Source: Arcicella rigui (GTDB lineage: Bacteria; Bacteroidota; Bacteroidia; Cytophagales; Spirosomataceae). From it: DNA of 64,000 nucleotides. Shown piece after piece: positions 26,749 through 35,214 of the stretch. How positions within the stretch are numbered: position 1 is the stretch's first letter; every line of letters starts with the position of its first letter. The translations under genes were made by a program, and so were the position numbers. The stretch lies in the NCBI RefSeq assembly GCF_034929435.1, contig NZ_JAYFUM010000012.1, positions 1-64,000 of the forward strand. Direction: 5' to 3'. The notes under the pieces were generated by a model, which did not search any database, had not been told where the DNA came from, and saw only the letters and a list, made by a program, of their open reading frames with translations.

Positions 26749-27495
26749 ATGCTATCCAAAAATCAAATTAAATACATTAATTCTCTTCAGCAAAAAAAGT
26801 TTAGACAAGAGTATCAATCTTTTATTGTAGAAGGTGCAAAAAGCGTAATTGAACTTCTACGTTCAGATTTTGAGATTGAAAGTCTTTTTGTAACCAATGA
26901 TTTTTACAAAGAAAACGAAAGCCTTTTAGAGAAACAACCTCTTCGTGCAGAAATTGTTAGCCAAGCAGAATTAGAAAGAATTGGTTCATTCAGTTCAAAC
27001 AATGCTGCCGTTGCCACAGTTAAGACAAAACAAAATCTGAAATTGGTAGCCCAACCACAAGAGTACGTACTTGTACTCGATAATATCCGTGACCCGGGCA
27101 ACTTGGGTACAATTATCCGTGTGGCTGACTGGTATGGGATTTCTAAAATTGTCTGTTCAAACGAAACAGTCGATTTTTATAGTCCTAAAGTGATTTCTTC
27201 AACAATGGGTTCTTTCACCCGTGTATCTATTTTTTATACTAATCTGGTTGAGTTTCTTTCAAATACCAGTACCAAAGTTTACGGTACTTTCTTGGATTCA
27301 GCCAATGTACACCAAACAGCGTTTGTGGACACCGCCTACATTGTAATTGGCAACGAAGCCAACGGAATTTCGGCAGAAGTAGAACGATTAGTAAGTGATA
27401 AAATTACCATTCCTCGTTTTGGTGAAGCAGAGTCTCTAAACGCTGGCATCGCCACCGCTGTAATTTGCGATAATATTAGAAGAGGAAAATTGTAA
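26749..27495 (+). CDS. TrmH/SpoU-family RNA 2'-O-methyltransferase
   Basis: A 248-residue SPOUT methyltransferase. An N-terminal L30e-like substrate-binding part (residues 1-95, 'FRQEYQSFIVEGAKSVIELL') is followed by the knot domain, with motif 1 'LDNIRDPGNLGTIIRVADW', motif 2 'YIVIGNEANGIS' and motif 3 'IPRFGEAESLNAGIATAVI'. It uses SAM to methylate ribose in rRNA or tRNA; which site cannot be told from sequence. Its ATG lies 50 bp from the chosen tamL start on the opposite strand, so the two promoters share a very small region. Confidence 0.9.
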   Translation: MLSKNQIKYINSLQQKKFRQEYQSFIVEGAKSVIELLRSDFEIESLFVTNDFYKENESLLEKQPLRAEIVSQAELERIGSFSSNNAAVATVKTKQNLKLVAQPQEYVLVLDNIRDPGNLGTIIRVADWYGISKIVCSNETVDFYSPKVISSTMGSFTRVSIFYTNLVEFLSNTSTKVYGTFLDSANVHQTAFVDTAYIVIGNEANGISAEVERLVSDKITIPRFGEAESLNAGIATAVICDNIRRGKL

Positions 27496-27646
27496 TATTT
27501 TGATTTCTTTTATGAATTTTAAATTATCAATAGGTTGATTAACAAGCTTTTAGTTAAATTTGATTTTAGTAATGATTCATTAATTTTTAGATAATCATCA
27601 TTATCAACCTTTCACTTTTATTTGCATTTGTATAAATCCTAAGGCT

Positions 27647-28267
27647 ATGTTTTGGTACGAAGAAGACGTTAAAAGATTAGAACGAGAACGCATTCAACTG
27701 GATTATCAACCCAAAACTGCTTTTTATGGGAGTTCAACTTTTACGCTTTGGAAAAGTATCTATCAAGATTTTGATACTTTTTTTCCAGTAAATCTTGGTT
27801 TTGGTGGTTCTACGCTGGCGGCTTGTGCTTGGTATTTTGAAAGAGTATTTTCTCAATACGAAAATTTAGAATCCATCATTGTTTATGCTGGTGATAATGA
27901 TTTAAGTAACAATCGCCATCCCGAAGAAATTTACCTTTTCTTTTTTCAATTGTTCGATAAAATCAAAGTAAAATACGGAGCAATTGACTGTACTTATGTG
28001 TCGATAAAACCAAGTCCACAACGTTGGTATCTGAACGACCAAGTAAAATATACCAATATGATTATCGAACGAGAAATCAAGAAACGAGAAGAAGCGAACC
28101 TTCATTTTGTGAATATTTACGATTATTATATTGGAAAAGACCAAAAGCCCAATCATCAGTATTTCGAGCAAGACGGCTTACATTTCAACAAGGCAGGACA
28201 TAATGTTTTGAAAGATGAGCTTGTAAAACATTTGTCGAATATCAATTCAATTAGTTTTAAATACTAA
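27647..28267 (+). CDS. SGNH/GDSL-type hydrolase
   Basis: A 206-residue cytoplasmic hydrolase of the SGNH fold. Block I is 'AFYGSSTFTLW' (catalytic Ser in GSS), block II is 'LGFGGSTL' (Gly), block III is 'VYAGDNDL' (Asn), and block V is 'EQDGLHFNKAGH' (Asp and His). No signal peptide is visible. Family members hydrolyse esters of lipids or acetylated sugars, and the exact substrate is not visible. It is followed by another hydrolase on the same strand 84 bp downstream and may share its transcript. Confidence 0.85.
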   Translation: MFWYEEDVKRLERERIQLDYQPKTAFYGSSTFTLWKSIYQDFDTFFPVNLGFGGSTLAACAWYFERVFSQYENLESIIVYAGDNDLSNNRHPEEIYLFFFQLFDKIKVKYGAIDCTYVSIKPSPQRWYLNDQVKYTNMIIEREIKKREEANLHFVNIYDYYIGKDQKPNHQYFEQDGLHFNKAGHNVLKDELVKHLSNINSISFKY

Positions 28268-28351
28268 AATAGCTTTGCGGAAATGGTAGATTTAGAAACT
28301 GTTGAAATTCAAACTTTTAAAAATATTTCTAAACCAAAATTTTAGAAAAGA

Positions 28352-29080
28352 ATGAAAAGAGAGTATCATAAATGGTATAGCAACCATCTACAAAAAGACA
28401 TGGAAATGCTGGTTTTTGGTCATGCAGGAGCGAGGGTTTTATTTTTTCCAACTCGTGGGGCAAGATTTTATGACTATGAAGATTGGCGTGTAATTGAAGC
28501 TATCCAAGATAAAATTGAGGCTGGCTATTTACAGATTTTCTGTGTTGACAGCGTAGATACTGAAAGTCTTTATGCTAAAGATAGTTCGCCAAGTTTTCGT
28601 ATTCAAAGGCATATTCAATACGAACAGTACATTATCCACGAAGTATTGCCTTTTACCAGAGAACTTAATCCAGATATGACGATGATTTCTGCTGGTTGTA
28701 GTTTAGGAGCTTATCATGCTGTAAATGTGGCAACGAAGTATCCGCAGTTTTTCACGAAAGTGGTAGGAATGAGCGGCAGATACGATTTAACATGGGAAGT
28801 AGGCGTTTTCAAAGATTTATTTGATGGCTACCATGATGAAAATATTTACTTCAACACGCCAGTTCAATTTATTCCGAATATTAGCGACGAAGCAATTCTG
28901 CATGAACTGAGACGTTTAGAGTTCGTTTTGGCAATCGGTCAGGACGATGCTTTCTTAGAAAACAATAAATACTTTAGCGATATTCTTTGGCGAAAAGGTA
29001 TTGTAAATAAACTTTACGTTTGGGACGAGGAAGCTCACAGAGCTCGTTATTGGCGTAAAATGGTGCAATTGTACTTATAA
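28352..29080 (+). CDS. Esterase-family alpha/beta hydrolase
   Basis: A 242-residue protein with the esterase D-like fold. The nucleophile elbow is 'SAGCSLGAYHAVNVA' (Ser in GCSLG), and later acid and base candidates are 'IGQDDAFLENN' and 'DEEAHRARYW'. The N-terminus 'MKREYHKWYSNHLQKDMEMLVFGHAG' has no signal peptide, so it is cytoplasmic. Substrates of this family include acylated metabolites and formylglutathione-type thioesters; none can be assigned here. It lies downstream of the SGNH hydrolase in the same direction. Confidence 0.8.
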   Translation: MKREYHKWYSNHLQKDMEMLVFGHAGARVLFFPTRGARFYDYEDWRVIEAIQDKIEAGYLQIFCVDSVDTESLYAKDSSPSFRIQRHIQYEQYIIHEVLPFTRELNPDMTMISAGCSLGAYHAVNVATKYPQFFTKVVGMSGRYDLTWEVGVFKDLFDGYHDENIYFNTPVQFIPNISDEAILHELRRLEFVLAIGQDDAFLENNKYFSDILWRKGIVNKLYVWDEEAHRARYWRKMVQLYL

Positions 29081-29083
29081 AAA

Positions 29084-29132
29084 TTAGTCTTCATAAAATG
29101 TAATCAGTTTTGTGGAGACTATTTTTTTTCAC
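29084..29132. terminator. Hairpin between convergent genes
   Basis: TTAGTCTTC and GGAGACTA pair across a loop of about 30 nt, followed by TTTTTTTT. A moderate terminator that can serve both convergent genes. Confidence 0.5.
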
Positions 29133-29880
29133 TTCGCTTTTCTATCAAACTTACAATCTTCACCAAAAGTACATCGCCCCCTGCGTAAAAAAAGATAGCT
29201 CCCATTGGCGGATTGGCGGCAGGAATTACACCAAACGTTTTTGGAATCCAAGTCCAACATTGAAAATAAGTACCCACTAATTCAATAAAAATCACACACA
29301 GGGCTATGAACGAATAAAGGTTGTCCATCTTTTTTCTTTTTAGAATCGCAAAGAAAAATACCCCGAAAATGAGTGAGAAGTAATCATTCAAGAAAAAGCC
29401 AACGCAGAGGAAAAGTACTAAAAAGAAGGCGATAAAGATTTTTCTGAGCAGTAATTCATTGGCTTTTGCCCAATTTGTTTTAGCAAAAATAAATCCGCTG
29501 GCATACACAATTGAGTGTCCGAAAGGTACATACAAAGGAATTTGCTCTGTTCGATATAAGTACATTCCTAAAATAGTACTGAAAATTACTTCACCGAGGT
29601 ACGACAAAAAAATCATCACAAACATCAACTTTTTCAAGTGTTTGTCTGAAACAAAGTAAATCAAGAAGAAATATATAAAGGCTAAAATGTTGGTAACATT
29701 TCTACCATCAAAATAGTGATTTTTGAACGCAACGGAGTCTATACCTAAAGCTATAACCGTGAAAAAAGTAAAGCCAAAGGCGTAAAGTAGTTGTAATTTT
29801 TTACTTTCTGAATTGTGATTAAAAGAGAAAAGCGAAAAGATTTTTTGCATAAAAAATAGGAAAATAGCGTAAACGGACAT
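29119..29880 (-). CDS. Polytopic membrane protein, unknown function
   Basis: A 253-residue protein with about eight hydrophobic segments, long hydrophobic loops and a basic C-terminus (KRSEKK). There is no signal peptide, conserved pore motif or enzyme signature that I recognise. A possible conserved region is 'TYFQCWTWIPKTFGVIPAANPPMGAIFFYAGGD'. A similar membrane protein, the queuosine-precursor transporter, lies upstream on the same strand, separated by 48 bp, so they may share a transcript. Function unassigned. Confidence 0.7.
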   Translation of the reverse strand: MSVYAIFLFFMQKIFSLFSFNHNSESKKLQLLYAFGFTFFTVIALGIDSVAFKNHYFDGRNVTNILAFIYFFLIYFVSDKHLKKLMFVMIFLSYLGEVIFSTILGMYLYRTEQIPLYVPFGHSIVYASGFIFAKTNWAKANELLLRKIFIAFFLVLFLCVGFFLNDYFSLIFGVFFFAILKRKKMDNLYSFIALCVIFIELVGTYFQCWTWIPKTFGVIPAANPPMGAIFFYAGGDVLLVKIVSLIEKRSEKK

Positions 29881-29927
29881 TTACGCTATTTGAAGTAAAA
29901 TACTTTAAAGTATTGAATATGAAATAT

Positions 29928-30707
29928 TTATACTTGATTAGAAGCTTCTTTTAACAATTGGTCGGATTCTTCGTTTCCTAAGAACTTATCAATTAAATTA
30001 TGAGCTAAGTAAATCAGAGGAGTCATTAAAATGGCAGTGAAAAACTTGTACAAATAACTGTTCAAAGAAGTAGAAAGCCACTGTTCAATCGTCCAATTTC
30101 CAAAAATGACAAAGGCAATACCAATCACCACAAAACTATCTATTAATTGCGAAACCAAGGTTGACCCCGTAGCTCGCAACCATATTTTTTTGCCATCAGT
30201 AATTTTACGAATGGCATGAAATACATAAGCATCTAATAATTGGCTAATCAAAAAGGCCGTCAATGAACCCGTAATGATGCCTAATCCTTGTCTAAAGATT
30301 TTTCCAAAAGCGTAATCGATATTAAAATTATCAGTGCCTTTGTTTACTTCTAACCAAAATGGGGCAGGAGTAAGCAAAGTTGCTCCGTAAATAATAAGGA
30401 AACAGTATGCAATAAAGCCCGAAGTTAAATAGGAAACTTTTCTGACACCTTTTTTGCCAAAGTATTCATTAATAATATCAGAAGTAATAAATACGAAAGG
30501 CCAGTTTAAAGCTCCAGCAGTTTGGTTGATGTCCCAAGTACCTAAAAATGTTTGAAGATGTAAGGGTTCAAAACCAAAAGTAGATTCAACAGAGAAGATT
30601 TTTACACCGATTATTTCTGCTACAATAGCGTTTGAAAGAAAAATCCCAAAGAGGAAAATAAATAATTGAGTTCTTTTAGAGCTAAGAAGGGATGTGTTGA
30701 TATTCAT
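29928..30707 (-). CDS. yhhQ: Queuosine-precursor transporter (YhhQ family)
   Basis: A 259-residue inner-membrane protein of the vitamin-transporter-like YhhQ/VUT_1 family, which imports queuosine precursors such as preQ0 or preQ1. The segments 'LSNAIVAEIIGVKIFS', 'WPFVFITSDIINEYFGKKGVRKV' and 'LVSQLIDSFVVIGIAFV' are characteristic. It has six or more membrane spans. Only the terminator of the upstream aminotransferase gene separates them, and I see no preQ1 riboswitch in the leader. Its presence implies that the cell modifies tRNA with queuosine. Confidence 0.88.
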   Translation of the reverse strand: MNINTSLLSSKRTQLFIFLFGIFLSNAIVAEIIGVKIFSVESTFGFEPLHLQTFLGTWDINQTAGALNWPFVFITSDIINEYFGKKGVRKVSYLTSGFIAYCFLIIYGATLLTPAPFWLEVNKGTDNFNIDYAFGKIFRQGLGIITGSLTAFLISQLLDAYVFHAIRKITDGKKIWLRATGSTLVSQLIDSFVVIGIAFVIFGNWTIEQWLSTSLNSYLYKFFTAILMTPLIYLAHNLIDKFLGNEESDQLLKEASNQV

Positions 30708-30749
30708 GTGGTTAAGAATTGAGCTATGATTTATTTTGATTAAAAATCA

Positions 30750-30784
30750 AAAGAGGTTAGATGTTTGAAGCATCCAACCTCTTT
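30750..30784 (-). terminator. Terminator after the aminotransferase gene
   Basis: AAAGAGGTTGGATGC and GCATCTAACCTCTTT-type arms (minus strand) form a near-perfect 15-bp stem with one mismatch, followed by a T-rich tail. It separates the aminotransferase gene from yhhQ. Confidence 0.7.
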
Positions 30785-30836
30785 ACGAAGATAACAAAAT
30801 ATGTTAAAAATTGTTGAGCAACAATTCTTCAAAGCC

Positions 30837-32051
30837 CTACTTTTTACGGTGATTCTCGAAATGAAGAGCAATTTTATTCATGGCAAGCTCTAATTGTTCT
30901 AAATGTGGCAAGAAAACAATTCTAAAATGGTCGGGTTCTTTGAAGTTAAAGCCACGCCCGCCAACTACTAAAATTCTTTGGTCTTCCAGCAAACTCAACA
31001 CAAAATCACCATCATTTTTAAAATCAAATTGTTTTAAATCAATTTTAGGGAACAAGTACATGGCCCCTTTCGGACGCACACAAGTAATGCCTGGAATGGC
31101 TATCAGTTTTTCATAAGCCAAGTGCATTTGTTTGTACAAACGACCAGTTGGAGCAACCAAATCATTAATAGATTGATAGCCACCCAAAGCCGTTTGAATA
31201 CCATATTGTGTAATAACATTAGCACATAAACGCATTGAAGCCAAGAAAGTAAGCCCTTCAACATAAGATTTTGCTTTGTGTTTAGCACCAGTCAAAATCA
31301 TCCATCCACCACGGAAACCAGCCGCACGATAGTTTTTCGACATACCGCCCATGGTTACAATCAAAGTATCTTCCGACATCCCAGCCGTTGAATGATGAAC
31401 TGCTCCGTCGTAAAGAATTTTATCATAAATCTCATCAGCAAACACAATCAATTTATGTTTTTCTGCAATTCTGACGATACCTTCTACAATTTCTTTGTCA
31501 TAAACTGCACCCGTTGGATTGTTTGGATTAATCAAAACAATACCACGAGTTTTCTTAGTGATTTTTGATTCAATATCTTTCAAATCAGGATTCCAATCAG
31601 AAGCTTCATCACAGACATAATGCACTGGCGTGCCACCAGCCAAACCCACAGAGGTCGTCCAAAGTGGATAGTCAGGCGAAGGAATTAAAATTTCATCATT
31701 TGGATTCAGCAAAGCCGTCATGACCAATGAGATTAATTCACTCACACCATTTCCGATATATACATCTTCAATTTCGATATTTCTTACACCTCTGCTTTGA
31801 TAATATTGCATTACGGCCTTTCTGGCGGCGAAAAGTCCTCTGGAATCAGCATATCCTTGTGCGTTGCGAATGTTCATGATAATGTCATGAATGATTTCCT
31901 CGGGCGTTTCAAAACCAAATGTCGCCGGATTGCCAATATTTAACGAAGTGATTTTGTAGCCTTCACGTTGTAATTGAAGAGCTTTTTCGTAAACTGGCCC
32001 ACGAATATCGTAGCGTAGTGAATCAAGACGACTACTTTTTAAGATTTCCAT
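30837..32051 (-). CDS. alaA: PLP-dependent aminotransferase, AlaA-like
   Basis: A 404-residue fold-type I aminotransferase. Markers are 'SLNIGNPATFGFETPEEI', 'NGVSELISLVMTALLNPNDEILIPSPDYPLW', 'LINPNNPTGAVY', 'FADEIYDKILYDG', and the PLP lysine in 'MGGMSKNYRAAGFRGGW'. The closest family pattern is AlaA, the glutamate-pyruvate aminotransferase that makes alanine; AlaC-type or aspartate specificity cannot be fully excluded. Cytoplasmic and monocistronic. Confidence 0.88.
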   Translation of the reverse strand: MEILKSSRLDSLRYDIRGPVYEKALQLQREGYKITSLNIGNPATFGFETPEEIIHDIIMNIRNAQGYADSRGLFAARKAVMQYYQSRGVRNIEIEDVYIGNGVSELISLVMTALLNPNDEILIPSPDYPLWTTSVGLAGGTPVHYVCDEASDWNPDLKDIESKITKKTRGIVLINPNNPTGAVYDKEIVEGIVRIAEKHKLIVFADEIYDKILYDGAVHHSTAGMSEDTLIVTMGGMSKNYRAAGFRGGWMILTGAKHKAKSYVEGLTFLASMRLCANVITQYGIQTALGGYQSINDLVAPTGRLYKQMHLAYEKLIAIPGITCVRPKGAMYLFPKIDLKQFDFKNDGDFVLSLLEDQRILVVGGRGFNFKEPDHFRIVFLPHLEQLELAMNKIALHFENHRKK

Positions 32052-32169
32052 GCAATATTATTGTTTCATTGTGGATTGAAAACCATTTGAAAAGTATCGA
32101 AAGAGGGTTTTCAATTTTGAGTTTGCAAAGGTCATAAAAAATAAGCAAATACACTTAATTGAACATAAA

Positions 32170-32209
32170 AAAAGGTTTACCAAAACTTAATATGTTTTGA
32201 TAAACCTTG
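32170..32209 (-). terminator. Terminator after lipoprotein gene
   Basis: AAGGTTTATCAAAAC pairs with GTTTTGGTAAACCTT (minus strand, one mismatch), followed by seven T, 21 bp after the stop of the gene at 32230. Confidence 0.8.
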
Positions 32210-32229
32210 CTGAAAAGGAGTATTTTAGA

Positions 32230-32997
32230 TTACTTTTTGGCAAATGATTGCTCAAATAAGAAGTCGATATTGTGTGTTGGAGTAAGATAATTAATCTGAA
32301 CAAACTTCGCTTGAAGATTTGCCTCAATAAAAACGCCACCTCTGATAGAAGTGTGTGGAGCAAGTGTTGTTGCTCTAAAACCTTCACTTGACCAAGTACG
32401 ATACTCATGTTCGAGTCTGTCCATTTTAGAATAAAATTCTTGGTGGTCAGCAATTCTTTTTACTTGTGAAACATTCATCATTGTCTGCCCAATATCTACG
32501 CTTCTAATGAATCTTTCTGAATTTCCACGAGAAGACTGGCTTGATATAGAGGTTAACAATCCACCTATAAAGAGAATCGTATTGACAGTTTTAGCTCGTT
32601 TCAGTTTTCTTTCTTGGTAGTCCATTTTATTTCTTACCACCTCAACTTCTTCAGCGGGTTCTATGCCCTCGTACTCAAAAATAGATTGTCCATCGGCAGT
32701 ACGTAAATTTTGTTTTTGGCTATCAAGCGGAAAAGCTCTGAAATTTTTAGGAGAAATAGCAATAGCAGAATCTGAATTGTTGAAAATTTCAACGTCAAAA
32801 ACCATGTAATCGTGATAGCTGCCATCATAAGAAGCAACAATCTTTAAACCATTATCCTCTTTTTTTACGATTTCTTTACCATCAGCAAAAATACTTTCTT
32901 GCTCGATAGGGCGTAAACTCATGGTTTTAATAGAAGAACAAGAGGAAATTGAACCAAAAAAAACTAAAAGGCAGAAGTAAATGAATATTTTTTTCAT
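32230..32997 (-). CDS. Lipoprotein of unknown function
   Basis: A 255-residue protein starting 'MKKIFIYFCLLVFFGSISSC', a lipoprotein signal peptide with lipidated Cys20. A beta-rich domain follows ('DYMVFDVEIFNNSDSAIAISPKNFRAF'), resembling accessory beta-sandwich domains of envelope proteins. A short hydrophobic stretch in the middle ('TVNTILFIGGLLTSI') may be a second membrane contact. No enzyme motif is visible. It is flanked by its own terminator and a long gene-free stretch, so it is probably monocistronic. Confidence 0.75.
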   Translation of the reverse strand: MKKIFIYFCLLVFFGSISSCSSIKTMSLRPIEQESIFADGKEIVKKEDNGLKIVASYDGSYHDYMVFDVEIFNNSDSAIAISPKNFRAFPLDSQKQNLRTADGQSIFEYEGIEPAEEVEVVRNKMDYQERKLKRAKTVNTILFIGGLLTSISSQSSRGNSERFIRSVDIGQTMMNVSQVKRIADHQEFYSKMDRLEHEYRTWSSEGFRATTLAPHTSIRGGVFIEANLQAKFVQINYLTPTHNIDFLFEQSFAKK

Positions 32998-33222
32998 AAA
33001 ATTATGTAAGCTAAATGTTATTAATCTGACATCTGAGCTTAGCCAATCCCCTATGTTTATCAGTAAAATTAGGTTAGAAATATAAAGAATTAAAAAAAAG
33101 TTGAAAAAATATTGATTTTTTTTAGCGACTTAAGTACTCAAATAACATTCTGATTTTCAATTCTGTATCCAATTTGTACAAAAAATGAGAAAAATTATTT
33201 CAATTTTTTTTTGAAAGAGGGC

Positions 33223-33252
33223 TTGCTAAATAGAAAAATCGCCGTACCTTTG
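33223..33252 (+). promoter_or_regulatory. Promoter of the tRNA cluster
   Basis: TTG at 33223-33225, a 19-nt spacer, and an exact TAnnTTTG (TACCTTTG, 33245-33252) match the Bacteroidota housekeeping promoter, about 50 bp before tRNA-Ser. The rest of the gap 32998-33301 is AT-rich with no other feature that I can support. Confidence 0.65.
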
Positions 33253-33301
33253 CATCACCTAAACACAACGACAGTATCACAAGCGATACAAAATGTGTTA
33301 A

Positions 33302-33389
33302 GGAGAGTTGCCTGAGAGGCCGAAAGGAGCCGTTTGCTAAACTGCCGTACCTCACAAGGGTACCGAGGGTTCGAATCCCTCACTCTCCG
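33302..33389 (+). tRNA. tRNA-Ser(GCT)
   Basis: An 88-nt type-II tRNA. The acceptor arms are GGAGAGT and ACTCTCC, the anticodon loop is TTGCTAA with anticodon GCT, there is a long variable arm, and the T arm is GAGGGTTCGAATCCCTC. CCA is not encoded. Confidence 0.96.
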
Positions 33390-33423
33390 CTTAGAAATAA
33401 AAATTTTAAGCAAGGGAAATTTT

Positions 33424-33497
33424 CGGGGTGTAGCGTAGCCCGGTATCGCGCTTGGTTTGGGACCAAGAGGTCGTAGGTTCGAATCCTGCCACCCCGA
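33424..33497 (+). tRNA. tRNA-Pro(TGG)
   Basis: A 74-nt tRNA. The acceptor arms are CGGGGTG and CACCCCG, the anticodon stem-loop is CTTGGTTTGGGACCAAG with anticodon TGG, and the T arm is GTAGGTTCGAATCCTGC. It is the second member of a three-tRNA cluster. Confidence 0.96.
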
Positions 33498-33501
33498 CTT
33501 T

Positions 33502-33588
33502 TAAATGTGTTAGTTTGAAGATTTGAGAATTTGAAAATTACATTTCCTTGATTTTCAACTCCTTAAAAAATCAGATTAACACATTTTT
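33502..33588. repeat. Spacer quasi-palindrome between tRNA genes
   Basis: AAATGTGTTA and TAACACATTT bracket the spacer, with inner words TTTGAAGATTTGAGAATTTG facing TTGATTTTCAACTCC. Same style as the other intergenic palindromes; it may mark tRNA-processing structure or be a degenerate repeat. Confidence 0.5.
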
Positions 33589-33593
33589 GTTTA

Positions 33594-33667
33594 GGTTCCA
33601 TAGCTCAGCTGGATAGAGCAACTGCCTTCTAAGCAGTAGGTCTCAGGTTCGAATCCTGATGGAATCA
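33594..33667 (+). tRNA. tRNA-Arg(TCT)
   Basis: A 74-nt tRNA. The acceptor arms are GGTTCCA and TGGAATC (one G-U pair), the anticodon stem-loop is CTGCCTTCTAAGCAG with anticodon TCT, and the T arm is CAGGTTCGAATCCTG. Confidence 0.96.
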
Positions 33668-33674
33668 CAGAATT

Positions 33675-33713
33675 AAAAGCCACTTGGATAAATATTTCAA
33701 GTGGCTTTTTTGT
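33675..33713 (+). terminator. Terminator after the tRNA cluster
   Basis: AAAGCCACTTG pairs with CAAGTGGCTTT across 14 nt, followed by TTT and a further T-rich tail, directly after tRNA-Arg. Confidence 0.85.
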
Positions 33714-33858
33714 TTTACACTACAAGCTGTTTACAATAAAAAAATGTACTCCACCGAATCTAATGTTCGTTACTATTCCAATAGGATTGTTTTGTGTTTA
33801 CCGAAAAGGTTTTTGGCAAGAGTTTCGAGTAACAATTTAGAATTATTATTTTTGTAAC

Positions 33859-35214
33859 ATGAAAGAGTATTTTGATTTTAAATATAGTCGTCAATCATTA
33901 GGAGTGTTCATTGTTTTTATGGGCAATCCTTTAATCTTTTTCTTTAAAGAAGTTTTAGGTTTCGGGGGGAGTTCTGTTTTTACTATTTTTAGTTTAGTGA
34001 TGGGCTTAGTACTGATGATTGCTCCAGAAGATATTTTTCGTAAATTCTGGAAACCCAATATTCCTATTACAAGACTTGCGTTTTACTTCCTGTTTCTGGC
34101 TTTTGTTTATTATCTTTTCTTTAATCCTTACTTCGGTTTTTTTAGCGAAAACATTTACGTTTTTTATAGAGATTTAGGAAATTTTATCTTCATTTTCGTC
34201 TTTCTATTTTTACTGGTAAGTGTTTCAAATGAAATTAAAGACTATTTCCTGCCAATTGTAGTTATTTTTACCTTTTTTGGAAGTATTTGTTTGATTTATT
34301 CAATGGCAACTAATCCTTATTTTGTGATTGGACAAAGAGCGACAGTTGTTTTTGGAGACGGTACTACTACTTCAAGTGGTAATCCGCACGTTTATGCAAG
34401 GAATGCTTTTGCAGGTATTTATTCTTCTTATTTTTTGCTGAAACAGCGAAGTTTCTTTTGGAAAATTTTATCTTCACTCAACTTAATTTTATCGGGAGTC
34501 GTACTTATTTTGGCTCAGGCTCGTTCTATTTTACTTGCCTTTTTGTTCTCGCTAATGCTCTTTGTTTATTTTAATACTTCTAAAAAAACAATTCAAAAAG
34601 CTGTTTCTGTGCTGATTAAGCCTCGTAATTTGTTGATGATAGCCTTTGTCATTTGGTTGATTATTTACTTTATCAGTAGTCAGCCACACTTGGTGAATAT
34701 TATCAATTTATATTACGAAACTTTTCTGACTACTTTTACCAAAGCAATGCTTACGGCTTTTGGCATGGTTGATGAAGAAAACGTAGATTTGTCGGCCATG
34801 GGGAGGATTAATAACCTTGAAGTAGTAAAAAAGACCTTTATTGATAATCCTTGGCTTTTTCTTTTTGGCGGCGGCTTTAAGTATTTTTACATAGATATAC
34901 CTGTATTAGAAACCCTTACGGATTTAGGTGTTTTAGGTTTTTTGGCTTTTAGTCTGATGAATTTAATGATTTTTATTGAGGCACTAAAAGCGATGAAAAG
35001 TCAGAATAATACTTTTACAATGTTTTTGGGCTACTTTTACTTGACCTATTTTGTCGGAATTTTCACGGGAGGCGAGCCTTTTGGTACAGCATATTGGTTT
35101 ATTTTCGCCGTAATGATGCGTTTTTTAGGCATAAAGTATTTTGTAAAAACGCCAGTAGCTGTGAAAAACCCTTATACAGAACCTTCTCCACAAACACCTT
35201 TAGCTGCTTCATAA
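33859..35214 (+). CDS. O-antigen ligase/polymerase-like membrane protein (Wzy/WaaL)
   Basis: A 451-residue polytopic inner-membrane protein with about 11-12 hydrophobic spans. A large periplasmic loop near residues 315-375 holds 'AMGRINNLEVVKKTFIDNPWLFLFGGGFKYF', typical of the O-antigen ligase/polymerase family. It would polymerise or transfer polysaccharide repeat units on the periplasmic side. It is the first gene of a six-gene operon running to 40009; the next gene starts 1 bp after its stop. TATTTTTG, a TAnnTTTG match, lies 7 bp before the ATG, so the transcript may be nearly leaderless. Confidence 0.8.
   Translation: MKEYFDFKYSRQSLGVFIVFMGNPLIFFFKEVLGFGGSSVFTIFSLVMGLVLMIAPEDIFRKFWKPNIPITRLAFYFLFLAFVYYLFFNPYFGFFSENIYVFYRDLGNFIFIFVFLFLLVSVSNEIKDYFLPIVVIFTFFGSICLIYSMATNPYFVIGQRATVVFGDGTTTSSGNPHVYARNAFAGIYSSYFLLKQRSFFWKILSSLNLILSGVVLILAQARSILLAFLFSLMLFVYFNTSKKTIQKAVSVLIKPRNLLMIAFVIWLIIYFISSQPHLVNIINLYYETFLTTFTKAMLTAFGMVDEENVDLSAMGRINNLEVVKKTFIDNPWLFLFGGGFKYFYIDIPVLETLTDLGVLGFLAFSLMNLMIFIEALKAMKSQNNTFTMFLGYFYLTYFVGIFTGGEPFGTAYWFIFAVMMRFLGIKYFVKTPVAVKNPYTEPSPQTPLAAS

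Noticed and set aside
30708..30836. preQ1 riboswitch before yhhQ
   Set aside because: The only structure is a symmetrical hairpin with a T-rich tail after the aminotransferase gene; the preQ1 pseudoknot tail is not visible.
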